A stretch of 20,652 nt of DNA from Rhodopseudomonas_A sp036404135 (GTDB taxonomy: Bacteria > Pseudomonadota > Alphaproteobacteria > Rhizobiales > Xanthobacteraceae), in the NCBI RefSeq assembly GCF_036404135.1, contig NZ_DASWPE010000113.1, positions 1-20,652 on the forward strand, written 5' to 3'. The notes under the pieces were generated by a model. It searched no databases and was not told the origin of the DNA. It was given only the letters and a program-made list of their open reading frames with translations. Of the stretch, positions 1 to 8,064 are shown piece after piece (within the stretch, counting starts at the first letter, position 1; each line of letters starts with the position of its first letter). The position numbers were made by a program, and so were the translations under genes.

Positions 1-742
1 CGGGAAGCGTGGCGGCGTCCAGCTCGTTCATCGGCGGATCGCTGAACACGCGGGCGGCGGCAAGGTTGGCGGGATGGCGATAGACATGGGCGGCCGGGCC
101 GCTCTGGGTGACGCGGCCCTCCCACAGCGTGGTGGTGCGCCCGCCGAGCAGCAGCGCCTCCATCGGCTCGGTGGTGGCATAGACCAGGATGGCGCCGGTC
201 TCGGCGAACAGTCGCGGCAATTCCTCGCGCAATTCCTCGCGCAGCTTGTAGTCGAGATTGGCCAGCGGCTCGTCGAGCAGCACCAGGTCGGCGCCCTTGA
301 CCAGCGCGCGGGCGATCGCGGTGCGCTGCTGCTGGCCGCCGGACAATTGCATCGGCGTGCGCTTCAGATACGGCTCGAGCTTCAGCAGCTTCGCCGCCTC
401 CTCGACCTTGCGCGCGATCTCGGCGCGCGGCTGCCGCTGCACCCGCAACGGCGAGGCGATGTTCTCGTAGACGCTGAGCGAGGGGTAGTTGATGAACTGC
501 TGATACACCATCGCCACCGAGCGCTTGCGCACGTCGACGCCGGTGACGTCGGCGCCGTCGACCAGCACCTTGCCGTGGGTCGGCTTGTCGAGCCCGGCCA
601 ACAGCCGCATGATCGAGGTCTTGCCGGACAGCGTCGGCCCCAGCAGCACGGTCAGCGTGCCGCGCTCGAGCGTCAGCGAGACGTCGCGGATGGTCTCGAC
701 GCCGTCGATGGTTCGGCTGACGTTGTGCAGCGACACGCTCAC
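1..742 (-). CDS. glpS: Glycerol ABC transporter ATP-binding protein, GlpS-like (partial, C-terminus cut)
   Basis: ATPase subunit of an ABC importer, probably for glycerol, acting at the cytoplasmic face of the inner membrane. The 247 visible residues contain Walker A GPTLSGKT (35-42), a Q-loop near 81, the signature LSGGQ (133-137) and Walker B LVLLDEP (153-159). The H-loop is unusual: the usual histidine of the VTHDQ-type motif is a threonine in YATTEP (188-193). The GTG start at 742 overlaps the glpD stop by four bases (GTGA), so the two are translationally coupled. The order glpR-glpD-ATPase matches the known rhizobial glpSTPQV loci, and the odd Walker A and H-loop are, from memory, typical of GlpS in that family. 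The second ATPase, permeases and binding protein should lie beyond the left edge. A different polyol or sugar substrate is possible. Confidence 0.85.
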   Translation of the reverse strand, partial: MSVSLHNVSRTIDGVETIRDVSLTLERGTLTVLLGPTLSGKTSIMRLLAGLDKPTHGKVLVDGADVTGVDVRKRSVAMVYQQFINYPSLSVYENIASPLRVQRQPRAEIARKVEEAAKLLKLEPYLKRTPMQLSGGQQQRTAIARALVKGADLVLLDEPLANLDYKLREELREELPRLFAETGAILVYATTEPMEALLLGGRTTTLWEGRVTQSGPAAHVYRHPANLAAARVFSDPPMNELDAATLP

Positions 743-2289
743 GGCAACCCTCCGGCCTTGCGCAATGCACCGTCCGGCGGCGCCGCGCGCTGCGCGATCA
801 GCCAGGCGTCGATCGCGGCGATCTCGGCCTGCGACAGCCGCAGCCCGAGCTTGGAGCGCCGCCAGACGATGTCCTCGGCGGTCACCGCCCATTCGTTCGC
901 CATCAGATAGCGCACCTCGCGCTCGGTCAGCGTAGCACCGAAGCATTGCCCGAGATCGGCCATCGAGGTCGCGGTGCCGAGCAACAGCGGCGCGCGGGTG
1001 CCGTAGGCGCCGGCCAGCCTTGCGGCGTGCGGCTCGGACAAAAACGGATAGCTGCGGCGCAGTTCGGCGATCAACGCGCTAACGCCGAACACGTCGAAAT
1101 CGCCGCCCGGCAGCGGCGCTTTGGCGGTCCAGCCCTCGCGCGCTTTGCCGACGCGCAAATACGGCGCGAGCTTGTCCAGCGCCTGTTCGGCGAGCTTGCG
1201 ATAGGTGGTGATCTTGCCGCCGAACAGGCTGAGCAGCGACGCGCCGCCGCCCGGAGTGTCGAGCTCCAAGACGTATTCGCGGGTCGCCGCCTTGGCGTCG
1301 CTGGCGCCGTCGTCATAGAGCGGCCGCACCCCGGAAAACGTCCACACCACCTCGGCCGGCGTGACCGGCTTTTTCAGATAGGCGCTGACCGATTGGCACA
1401 AATAACCGATCTCCTCGGCCGAGGCCGTGACCTTGGCAGGGTCGCCGTCGTAATCGCGGTCGGTGGTGCCGATCAGCGTGAAGTCGCCCTGATAGGGAAT
1501 CGCGAACACGATGCGGCCGTCGGCGTTCTGAAAAATGTAGGCGCGGTCGTGGTCGTAGAGCTTCGGCACCACGATGTGCGAGCCCTGCACCAATCGCACC
1601 TTGGCCTTGGGCTCGACGCCGGAGCCCGCCGCCAGCACGCTTTCCACCCAGGGGCCGGCGGCATTCACCAGGGCGCGGGCGCTGATGTTGCTGCGCTCCC
1701 CGCTCAAAGCGTCCTCCAGCGTGACCTGCCAGACGCCGTCAACCTGGCGGATCGCCACGGCGCGGCTGCGGGTGCGGATCTCGGCGCCGCGATCGGCGGC
1801 ATCCCGCGCGGTCAGCACCACCAGGCGCGCATCATCGACGAAGCAGTCGGAATACTCGAAGCCGCGCGCAAAGCGGCCGGGGATCAGCGGGGCGCCGACC
1901 TCTTCGCGCGACAGATCGAGCGAAGAGGTCGGCGGCAGCAGCTTTCGCCCGCCGATATAGTCGTACAGCAACAGCCCGAGCCGCAGCCGCCACGCCGGGC
2001 GCAGCCCGGCGTGATGCGGCAGCACGAAGCGCAGCGGGCGGATGATATGCGGCGCGATCTGCCACAGCACCTCGCGCTCGATCAGCGCCTCGCGGACCAG
2101 GCGGAATTCGTAATATTCCAGATAGCGCAGCCCGCCATGAATGAGCTTGGTCGACCACGACGAGGTGCCGCTGGCCAGATCGTTCATTTCGCAGAGGAAG
2201 ACCGAGTTGCCGCGTCCGGCCGCGTCGCGCGCGATGCCGCAGCCGTTGATGCCGCCGCCAATGATCGCGAGGTCGAAAACCTGACCCAC
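739..2289 (-). CDS. glpD: Aerobic FAD-dependent glycerol-3-phosphate dehydrogenase
   Basis: Oxidises sn-glycerol 3-phosphate to dihydroxyacetone phosphate at the inner membrane and passes electrons to quinone. The N-terminus has the FAD-binding fold (GGGINGCG, residues 11-18) followed by the family-typical SWSTKLIHGGLRYLE stretch, with the usual C-terminal helical region; about 516 residues against 501 in E. coli. I prefer the GTG at 2289 because a GGGGGAA ribosome-binding site lies six bases upstream; an adjacent TTG at 2292 would leave only three bases. It lies 153 bases downstream of glpR and overlaps the transporter ATPase gene, so glycerol uptake and glycerol-phosphate oxidation are co-expressed. 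A glycerol kinase gene is not in the window. Regulation by GlpR through the motifs at 2339-2410 is inferred. Confidence 0.95.
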   Translation of the reverse strand: MGQVFDLAIIGGGINGCGIARDAAGRGNSVFLCEMNDLASGTSSWSTKLIHGGLRYLEYYEFRLVREALIEREVLWQIAPHIIRPLRFVLPHHAGLRPAWRLRLGLLLYDYIGGRKLLPPTSSLDLSREEVGAPLIPGRFARGFEYSDCFVDDARLVVLTARDAADRGAEIRTRSRAVAIRQVDGVWQVTLEDALSGERSNISARALVNAAGPWVESVLAAGSGVEPKAKVRLVQGSHIVVPKLYDHDRAYIFQNADGRIVFAIPYQGDFTLIGTTDRDYDGDPAKVTASAEEIGYLCQSVSAYLKKPVTPAEVVWTFSGVRPLYDDGASDAKAATREYVLELDTPGGGASLLSLFGGKITTYRKLAEQALDKLAPYLRVGKAREGWTAKAPLPGGDFDVFGVSALIAELRRSYPFLSEPHAARLAGAYGTRAPLLLGTATSMADLGQCFGATLTEREVRYLMANEWAVTAEDIVWRRSKLGLRLSQAEIAAIDAWLIAQRAAPPDGALRKAGGLP

Positions 2290-2338
2290 CAACGCTTCCC
2301 CCGAAAGAATTCTTGTTCTGGCCGATTCCTCGCAAGCC

Positions 2339-2410
2339 TTCGATTATATTCGAATGGCTTTCGTATCGGATTAAAACACAACGAAAAGCGAAAGCAAGTC
2401 GAAAGCAAGT
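2339..2410 (-). promoter_or_regulatory. Probable GlpR operator cluster in the glpD leader
   Basis: The 153-base gap between glpR and glpD contains a perfect inverted repeat TTCGA-N6-TCGAA (2339-2354), the segment GCTTTCG (2357-2363), and CGAAAAG (2382-2388) followed by two exact tandem copies of CGAAAGCAAGT (2389-2399 and 2400-2410). GCTTTCG is the reverse complement of CGAAAGC. DeoR-family GlpR proteins bind TTCG/CGAA-based sites, so this is the likely control region for glpD and the transporter. Binding is inferred; the repeats are seen directly. Confidence 0.6.
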
Positions 2411-2442
2411 CCCTTGCGGCGGCTGCCGGCGCGGGCAAATGC

Positions 2443-3267
2443 CTAATTTTGCCGCAGCATCGGCAGCTCGGCGACCGCGTCGTCGCTCTCGCCGGGGCGT
2501 TTCGGCAGCGCCGTGATGACGTGAATTCCCCTGGCGTCGCAGATGCTTTGCAGCCCTTCCGGCAACGTCACGTCGGTTACGAAGGTCTGGATCTGGCTGA
2601 GATGGGCGATCCGCACCGGGGCGCTGCGGCGCAATTTGGTGGAATCGGCGACCAGCATGACGCTGCGGGCATTGGCGACGATCGCCTGCGCGGCCTGCAC
2701 CTCGCGATAGTCGAAATCCAACAGCGCCCCCTCCTCGTCGATCGCCGAGGCGCCGATGATGGCATAATCGACCTTGAACTGGCCGATCAGGCTGATCGCC
2801 GCCGAGCCGATCACCGCGCCGTCGGCGCGCCGCACCGTGCCGCCGGCGACGATCACCTCGATCCGCGGATGCCGATAGAGCTGCATCGCGACGTTGAGAT
2901 TGTTGGTGATCACCAACAGGTCCTCGTGCGAGGTCAAGGCGCTTGCGACCTCCTCGGTGGTGGTACCGATGTTGATGAACAGCGAACAGCCGTTGGGGAT
3001 CTGCGCCGCGGCGGCGATGCCGATCGCTTTCTTCTCCTCGGCGGCGACGAAGCGGCGCGCCTCATAGGCGAGGTTCTCGACGCCTGAGGCGATGATCGCG
3101 CCGCCGTGGATCCTGGTCAGCGAGCGGCGGTCGCACAGATCGTTGAGATCCTTGCGGATGGTCTGCGCCGACACCTCGAATCGCCGCGTCAGGTCGTCGA
3201 CCATCACCCGGCCGAACGAACGCGCGATATTGAGGATTTCCGATTGCCGATGGGTTAGTCCCGCCAC
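2443..3267 (-). CDS. glpR: DeoR-family transcriptional repressor of glycerol metabolism (GlpR)
   Basis: A 274-residue DeoR-type regulator. The N-terminal winged helix-turn-helix covers roughly residues 4-58 (TRRFEVSAQTIRKDLNDL, followed by LTRIHGGAI, the DeoR hallmark). The rest is the sugar-phosphate sensor domain, including FINIGTTTEEVASAL. Family members are released from DNA by glycerol 3-phosphate, which suits its place directly upstream of glpD. The GTG start at 3267 has a GAGGTG ribosome-binding site six bases before it. A CGAAAGC motif, the same heptamer repeated in the glpD leader, sits at 3282-3288 just upstream of this site, suggesting autoregulation. Effector identity is inferred from the neighbours; the DeoR assignment is firm. 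Confidence 0.9.
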   Translation of the reverse strand: MAGLTHRQSEILNIARSFGRVMVDDLTRRFEVSAQTIRKDLNDLCDRRSLTRIHGGAIIASGVENLAYEARRFVAAEEKKAIGIAAAAQIPNGCSLFINIGTTTEEVASALTSHEDLLVITNNLNVAMQLYRHPRIEVIVAGGTVRRADGAVIGSAAISLIGQFKVDYAIIGASAIDEEGALLDFDYREVQAAQAIVANARSVMLVADSTKLRRSAPVRIAHLSQIQTFVTDVTLPEGLQSICDARGIHVITALPKRPGESDDAVAELPMLRQN

Positions 3268-3455
3268 GTTTCACACCTCGTCGAAAGCGACCCATGGTGC
3301 TGGTGTTCGCCTGACGGGTCAACGCGCGAGTGCCGCGGCTTACCGCAACGCAGCGATGAAAAATCCGGACTGCTGCGGCTGCTCTGTCGCGCTGCGACGC
3401 GTGTGTCTGCCATCGCACCGATCGAGCTACGCCCGCCGCTCAATGCGAGCACGGC

Positions 3456-3600
3456 CTCACCTCTCCCCGCTTGCGGGGAGAGGTCGCCCCCGCGTAGCGC
3501 AGCGAAGCGGGGTCGGGTGAGGGGGCGCCTCGACATCACGTGGCGCCCCCTCACCCGGCGAGCTTCGCTCGCCACCCTCTCCCCGCAAGCGGGGCGAGGG
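3456..3600. repeat. Compound palindromic intergenic repeat (two inverted REP-like elements)
   Basis: The 384-base gene-free stretch 3268-3651 is dominated by this element. A perfect 12-bp stem with a two-base loop occupies 3459-3484 (ACCTCTCCCCGC, TT, then its complement). A near-perfect 12-bp stem lies at 3575-3600 (CCCTCTCCCCGC, AA, GCGGGGCGAGGG). Between them CGGGTGAGGGGGCGCC (3514-3529) pairs exactly with 3542-3557, so the whole unit is two copies of one repeat facing each other around a 12-base centre. Repeats of this kind are scattered between genes in Rhodopseudomonas and Bradyrhizobium. The rest of the gap (3268-3455 and 3601-3651) shows only the glpR leader. Confidence 0.85.
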
Positions 3601-3651
3601 AGCGATGCCGCACCGCTTCGATCAACAACTGCTGCGAAGGCTCTGTATCGC

Positions 3652-4269
3652 TCACCCAGGGCGCGGCATCTCGAACATCGCCTCGGGCGTCACCTCGAAA
3701 TAGTCGCCCATCCGGCCGGCGCGCAGGATCGGGTGCGCCTGCGCGGTCTGGTAGACGCCGTCCTTGATCAGCCGGGCGTCGATGTGCACGGCGACGACCT
3801 CGCCGATGGTCAGCCAGGCCTCGGCCTTGCGGCCGTCAGCGCCCTGCAACTGGATCTGCTGCGACAGCCGGCATTCGAACGACACCGGGCTTTCGCCGAC
3901 CCGCGGCGGCTTGACCAGTTTGCTCGGCCGTTCGGTCAGCCCGGCGACGGTGAATTCGTTGATCTCGTGCGGCAGCGTCGCCGAGGTTGCGTTCATCGCC
4001 TGCGCCAGATCCCGCGTCGCCAGGTTCCAGACGAACTCGCCGGTCGCATGGATGTTGGCGACGGTGTCCTTCCAGGTGGTGCTGGAAAAGCCGATCAGCG
4101 GCGGCCGATAATTGAAGGCGTTGAAGAAGCTGTAGGGCGCCAGGTTGACGCGGCCTTCGGCGTCGCGCGAGGAAATCCAGCCGATCGGCCGCGGGCCGAC
4201 GATGGCGTTGAAAGGATCATGCTTGAGGCCATGGCCGTTCACCGGCTCGTAGAAGTGTACATCGGTCAC
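3652..4269 (-). CDS. Flavin reductase-like domain protein (DIM6/NTAB type)
   Basis: A 205-residue protein of the FMN-binding split-barrel flavin reductase family. Its N-terminal half carries the characteristic NAIVGPRPIGWISSRDAEG stretch (about residues 21-39) followed by NLAPYSFFNAFNYRPPLIGFS. Relatives bind FMN and reduce it with NAD(P)H, but many members of this exact type are uncharacterised. It has no signal peptide or membrane segment, so it should be cytoplasmic. The GTG start at 4269 lies four bases after the tetR stop, with only a weak AGAGA-type ribosome-binding site, which suggests translational coupling as the last gene of the efflux operon. Its substrate, and why it travels with a pump, cannot be told from the sequence. 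Confidence 0.85.
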   Translation of the reverse strand: MTDVHFYEPVNGHGLKHDPFNAIVGPRPIGWISSRDAEGRVNLAPYSFFNAFNYRPPLIGFSSTTWKDTVANIHATGEFVWNLATRDLAQAMNATSATLPHEINEFTVAGLTERPSKLVKPPRVGESPVSFECRLSQQIQLQGADGRKAEAWLTIGEVVAVHIDARLIKDGVYQTAQAHPILRAGRMGDYFEVTPEAMFEMPRPG

Positions 4270-4273
4270 GCGA

Positions 4274-4891
4274 TCATCTCTGGTTGGCGGGGTGGGAGTG
4301 CGGCGCCAGCGCGGCGAGCACGAAATCGATCATCTGATCGATCGTCGGACCGGGTTTCTCGTCGGCATGGGCGATCAACTGCGGATGGAAAAAATGCACC
4401 ATCGCGGTGCAGGTGCACATCGACGCCAGCGGCACGTTCGATTGATCGAATTCGCCGCTCGCGGCGCCATCGGCGATCACCGCGGCGATGCTGCCGGTGA
4501 TGCGCTCCATATGCGCCAGGCAGACCTCCCAGCTCTCTTCCATGGCGATCGCCACCATTTCGTGCAGCTTGGCGTCGCCGACATAGCGTTCGGCATTCAT
4601 GCGATGGATCGACGACAACAGGTCGCGCAGCCGCTGCGTCGCGGGCTCAGCGCGGCGCACGATGGCTTCGGCGGCGGCCTCGACCTCGCCCATCAGCCGC
4701 CGCGCCACGCCTTCGTGAATCGCCTTCTTGGAATCGAAGAAGCGATAGACGTTGGCCGGGCTCATCCGCATCGCCTTGGCGATGTCGGCGACGGTGGTCT
4801 TCTGATAGCCGATCTCGCGGAACAGACGCTCCGCCACCAGGAGAACGCGTTCCCGCATATCGACTTCAAGATGCTCGGCGGCCAGGGTCAT
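4274..4891 (-). CDS. TetR-family transcriptional regulator
   Basis: A 205-residue TetR/AcrR-type repressor. The N-terminal helix-turn-helix spans about residues 31-60 (TTVADIAKAMRMSPANVYRFF), followed by an all-helical ligand-binding domain with no recognisable specificity. The ATG at 4891 is preceded by GGGTGACAC; an in-frame ATG at codon 12 is also possible. It begins 18 bases after the RND gene stop and ends four bases before the flavin reductase gene, so it is the third gene of the operon and probably represses it. The likely operator is the palindrome at 9204-9225. The ligand is probably a pump substrate, by analogy with AcrR and MexR-like systems. Confidence 0.9.
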   Translation of the reverse strand: MTLAAEHLEVDMRERVLLVAERLFREIGYQKTTVADIAKAMRMSPANVYRFFDSKKAIHEGVARRLMGEVEAAAEAIVRRAEPATQRLRDLLSSIHRMNAERYVGDAKLHEMVAIAMEESWEVCLAHMERITGSIAAVIADGAASGEFDQSNVPLASMCTCTAMVHFFHPQLIAHADEKPGPTIDQMIDFVLAALAPHSHPANQR

Positions 4892-4909
4892 GTGTCACCC
4901 AATGTTCTA

Positions 4910-7900
4910 TCATTCCGCGGCGGCGGCAAGGGGGATCGGCGCAGGCGTGCCCTCCGCGTGCTGCGGCGCAAGATCTGCCTGTTCGCCGGGTCCGGCTTCG
5001 TCCAGACTGTTACGGAACCAGAGCGCATAGAGCCCCGGCAGATACAGCAGCGTCAGGAAGGTGGCGACGAACAGCCCGCCCATGATGGTGACCGCCATCG
5101 GCCCCCAGAACGCCGAACGGGTCAGCGGAATCATCGCCAGGATCGCGGCGAGCGCGGTCAGCACCACCGGGCGGGCGCGCCGGATCGTCGCCTCGACGAT
5201 CGCCGCGCGCCGCGTCAGGCCGTGGTCGACGTCGGTCTCGATCTGGTCGACCAGGATCACCGCGTTGCGCATGATCATGCCGGCCAGCGCGATCAGCCCG
5301 AGCAGCGCCACGAAGCCGAACGGCTGATGCGCGACGTTCAACCCCAGCGAGGCGCCGATGATGCCGAGCGGTGCGGTGAGAAACACCAGCACCAGCCGCG
5401 AGAAACTCTGCAACTGGATCATCAGCAGCGTCAGCATGATGATCACCATCAGCGGAAACAGGATGAAGATCGAGGAATTGCCCTTGGCGGATTCCTCGAT
5501 CGCGCCGCCCATCTCGATCCGGTAGGCCGGCTGCAGGCCGTCGCGAATGCCCTGCAACTTCGGCCAGATCGCGTTGGTGACGTCGGGCGCCTGCTTGCCG
5601 GGCGCGACGTCGCCGCGCACCGTGATCGCCATATCGCGATTGCGCCGCCACAGGATCGGCTCCTCGTGGGAGTATTCGATCTTGGCGATCTGCGACAGCG
5701 GCACCGCAACGCCGCCGCGCGAGGTCACGGTGAGATCGCTGACCCGGCCAAGGTCGAGGCGTTCTGAGGCCACCGCACGCGCGACCACGCCGACCTTCTC
5801 GACGCCGTCGCGCACCGTGGTGACGTTGGCGCCGGAGATCAGCATGGCAAGCGCCTGCGAGACGTCCTGCGGCGTCAGCCCGAGCGCGCGGGCGCGGTCC
5901 TGATCGACCGCAAGCTTCAGATACGGCGTCTGCTCGTTCCAATCGAGATGCGGATCGATCACGTCGGCATTGCCGCGCACCACGTCGCGGACCTGGTAGG
6001 CGATCTCGCGCACCTTCCGGGTGTCGGGGCCGATCACCCGGAACTGCACCGGGAAGCCGACCGGCGGGCCGAAATTGAACTGATCGACCCGCACCCGGGC
6101 TTCGGATATTTGGCCGGCGTCGGCGGCGGCCTCAAGCCGCGCCTTGACCCGCTCGCGCGCCTTGACGTCCTTGGTGACGATGACGATCTCGGCATAGGAT
6201 TCGTTCGGCAGCTCCGGGCTCAGCCCCATCCAGAATCGCGGCGGCCCCTTGCCGACATAGGCGGTGTAGGTGGCGATGTCGGCGTCGTCCTTCAGCAGCG
6301 TCTCGGCGCGCTTGACGCTGTCCATGGTGACGTTGAAGGCGGTGCCTTGCGGCAGCCGCAGTTGCAGGAACAGTTCGGGCCGCTCCGAGGTCGGAAAGAA
6401 TTGCTGCTGGATCAGGCCGAAGCCCGCGATCGACAGCGCGAAGGCGCCGACGGTGGCTAGCACCACGGTGCCGCGCCAGCGGATGCAAAGCTGAATCAGC
6501 TTGCGGAACAGCCGATAGAACCGGGTTTCGTACACCGCCTCCGGATCGTGGTGCGGCCGCTTGGTAAAATCCGGCAACAGCCGAATGCCGATATAGGGCG
6601 TGAAGATCACCGCGACGAACCACGACGCCACCAGCGCGATCGCCACCACCCAGAAGATGCCGCCGGCATATTCGCCGACCGAGGAATTGGCAAAGCCGAT
6701 CGGCAGGAAGCCCGCCGCGGTGACCAGCGTGCCGGTGAGCATCGGAAACGCCGTGGAGTCCCAGGCGAACGACGCCGCCCGGGCGCGCTCCCAGCCCTGC
6801 TCCATCTTCACCACCATCATCTCGACGGCGATGATGGCGTCGTCGACCAGAAGCCCGAGCGCGATGATCAGCGCGCCGAGCGTGACGCGGTGCAGATCGA
6901 GCGACATCGCATTCATTACAATGAAGACGATGGTCAAGACCAAGGGCACCGACAGCGCCACCACGATGCCGGTGCGCCAGCCCAGCGCCAGGAAGCTGAC
7001 GAACAGCACGATCACCAGCGCCTCGATGAAGGAGCGCACGAATTCGCCGACCGCGTGGTCGACCACTTGCGGCTGATCGGCGATCTGCTCGATGTCGATG
7101 CCCTGCGGCACCGCGCCCATGAATTCGGCGGTGGCCTTGCTGACGTCGGCGCCGAGCTCGATGATGTTGACGCCCTTGGCCATCACCACGCCGATGCCGA
7201 GCGCGGGCCTGGCCTTCTGCCGCACCATGTAGTCGGTCGGATCGACGAAGCCGTGGCTGACATTGGCGATGTCGCCGAGCCGGAACAGCCGGCCGTTGCT
7301 TTCCACCGGCGTCTCGGCCACCGCCTTGGCGCCGTCGAGCGCGCCGCTGACCCGCAGCGGCACCCGCTGCGACGAGGTTTCCACGGTGCCGGCCGGCACC
7401 ACCGCGTTCTGCTTGGCCAGCGAATCGAACAAGGCCTGCGGCGTCACCCCGAGCGTGGCGAGCTTGGCGTGGGAGAATTCGACGAAGATCCGCTCGTCCT
7501 GGGTGCCGTAGATATTGACCTTGGTGACGCCGGGCACTTTCAGCAGATGCTGCCGCATGCCTTCGGCGACTTTTTTCAGTTGCGCGTAGTCGGCGCCATC
7601 GCCGGTCATCATGTAGAGGGTGGAATCGACGTCGCCATATTCGTCGTTGATGCTCGGCCCGATCAGGCCGGAGGGCAAATCGCCGCGGATGTCGTCGATC
7701 TTCTTGCGCAGCTGATAGAACAGCTCCGGCACCTCCTTCGGCGGGGTGTTGTCGCGGAAGGCTAGGTTCATCGCGGTGAAGCCGGGCTTCGAGAAGGTCT
7801 GCACCTTGTCGAAATACGGCAATTCCTGCAGCTTCTTCTCGATCGGGTCGGCAACCTGATCCTGCATTTCCTTGGCGGTGGCGCCCGGCCAGATCGCCGA

Positions 7901-8050
7901 GACGATCACCACCTTGATGGTGAAGGACGGATCCTCGGCGCGGCCGAGCCGCTGATAGGAGAACAGCCCGCCGACGCTGAGCGCCACGATCATGAACAGG
8001 ATCAGCGCCGGATGGCCGACCGCCCAGGCCGACAGATTGAAGCGATGCAT
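4910..8050 (-). CDS. RND-family efflux transporter, inner-membrane permease
   Basis: A 1046-residue proton-driven RND pump of the hydrophobe/amphiphile efflux (AcrB-like) family. It has a single N-terminal membrane helix, a large periplasmic loop, a membrane block, a second large loop and a C-terminal membrane block. The proton-relay aspartates are D403 and D404 in GLLVDDAIIAVE (TM4). In TM10 the motif GMIMRNAVILVDQI has arginine (R928) where AcrB has lysine, as I recall for the TriC/MexK-like branch. I chose the ATG at 8050 (MHRFNLSAW) because AGGGA lies seven bases upstream; a TTG at 8068 would instead overlap the adaptor stop. No outer-membrane channel gene is present, so a TolC-like protein encoded elsewhere would be needed. 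Substrates are unknown. Confidence 0.95.
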   Translation of the reverse strand: MHRFNLSAWAVGHPALILFMIVALSVGGLFSYQRLGRAEDPSFTIKVVIVSAIWPGATAKEMQDQVADPIEKKLQELPYFDKVQTFSKPGFTAMNLAFRDNTPPKEVPELFYQLRKKIDDIRGDLPSGLIGPSINDEYGDVDSTLYMMTGDGADYAQLKKVAEGMRQHLLKVPGVTKVNIYGTQDERIFVEFSHAKLATLGVTPQALFDSLAKQNAVVPAGTVETSSQRVPLRVSGALDGAKAVAETPVESNGRLFRLGDIANVSHGFVDPTDYMVRQKARPALGIGVVMAKGVNIIELGADVSKATAEFMGAVPQGIDIEQIADQPQVVDHAVGEFVRSFIEALVIVLFVSFLALGWRTGIVVALSVPLVLTIVFIVMNAMSLDLHRVTLGALIIALGLLVDDAIIAVEMMVVKMEQGWERARAASFAWDSTAFPMLTGTLVTAAGFLPIGFANSSVGEYAGGIFWVVAIALVASWFVAVIFTPYIGIRLLPDFTKRPHHDPEAVYETRFYRLFRKLIQLCIRWRGTVVLATVGAFALSIAGFGLIQQQFFPTSERPELFLQLRLPQGTAFNVTMDSVKRAETLLKDDADIATYTAYVGKGPPRFWMGLSPELPNESYAEIVIVTKDVKARERVKARLEAAADAGQISEARVRVDQFNFGPPVGFPVQFRVIGPDTRKVREIAYQVRDVVRGNADVIDPHLDWNEQTPYLKLAVDQDRARALGLTPQDVSQALAMLISGANVTTVRDGVEKVGVVARAVASERLDLGRVSDLTVTSRGGVAVPLSQIAKIEYSHEEPILWRRNRDMAITVRGDVAPGKQAPDVTNAIWPKLQGIRDGLQPAYRIEMGGAIEESAKGNSSIFILFPLMVIIMLTLLMIQLQSFSRLVLVFLTAPLGIIGASLGLNVAHQPFGFVALLGLIALAGMIMRNAVILVDQIETDVDHGLTRRAAIVEATIRRARPVVLTALAAILAMIPLTRSAFWGPMAVTIMGGLFVATFLTLLYLPGLYALWFRNSLDEAGPGEQADLAPQHAEGTPAPIPLAAAAE

Positions 8051-8064
8051 CGCGCCGTCCCTGC

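Noticed and set aside
617..640. Walker A of the ABC ATPase written GPTLSGKT, which looks damaged compared with GPSGSGKT
   Set aside because: It still fits G-x4-G-K-T/S and, as I recall, is usual for GlpS-type ATPases, so it is not a defect.
946..3087. Very long open frame on the plus strand opposite glpD and glpR; similar long antisense frames lie opposite the RND pump, the hybrid kinase (9436-12153) and the transferase/dehydrogenase pair (13583-15931)
   Set aside because: They are expected in GC-rich DNA from third-position bias. Their products are arginine-, glutamine- and histidine-rich with no domain, while the opposite strand encodes complete recognisable proteins.
3456..3600. Clustered palindromes as a possible CRISPR array
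   Set aside because: There are only two units in opposite orientation, without regularly spaced unique spacers, and no cas genes.
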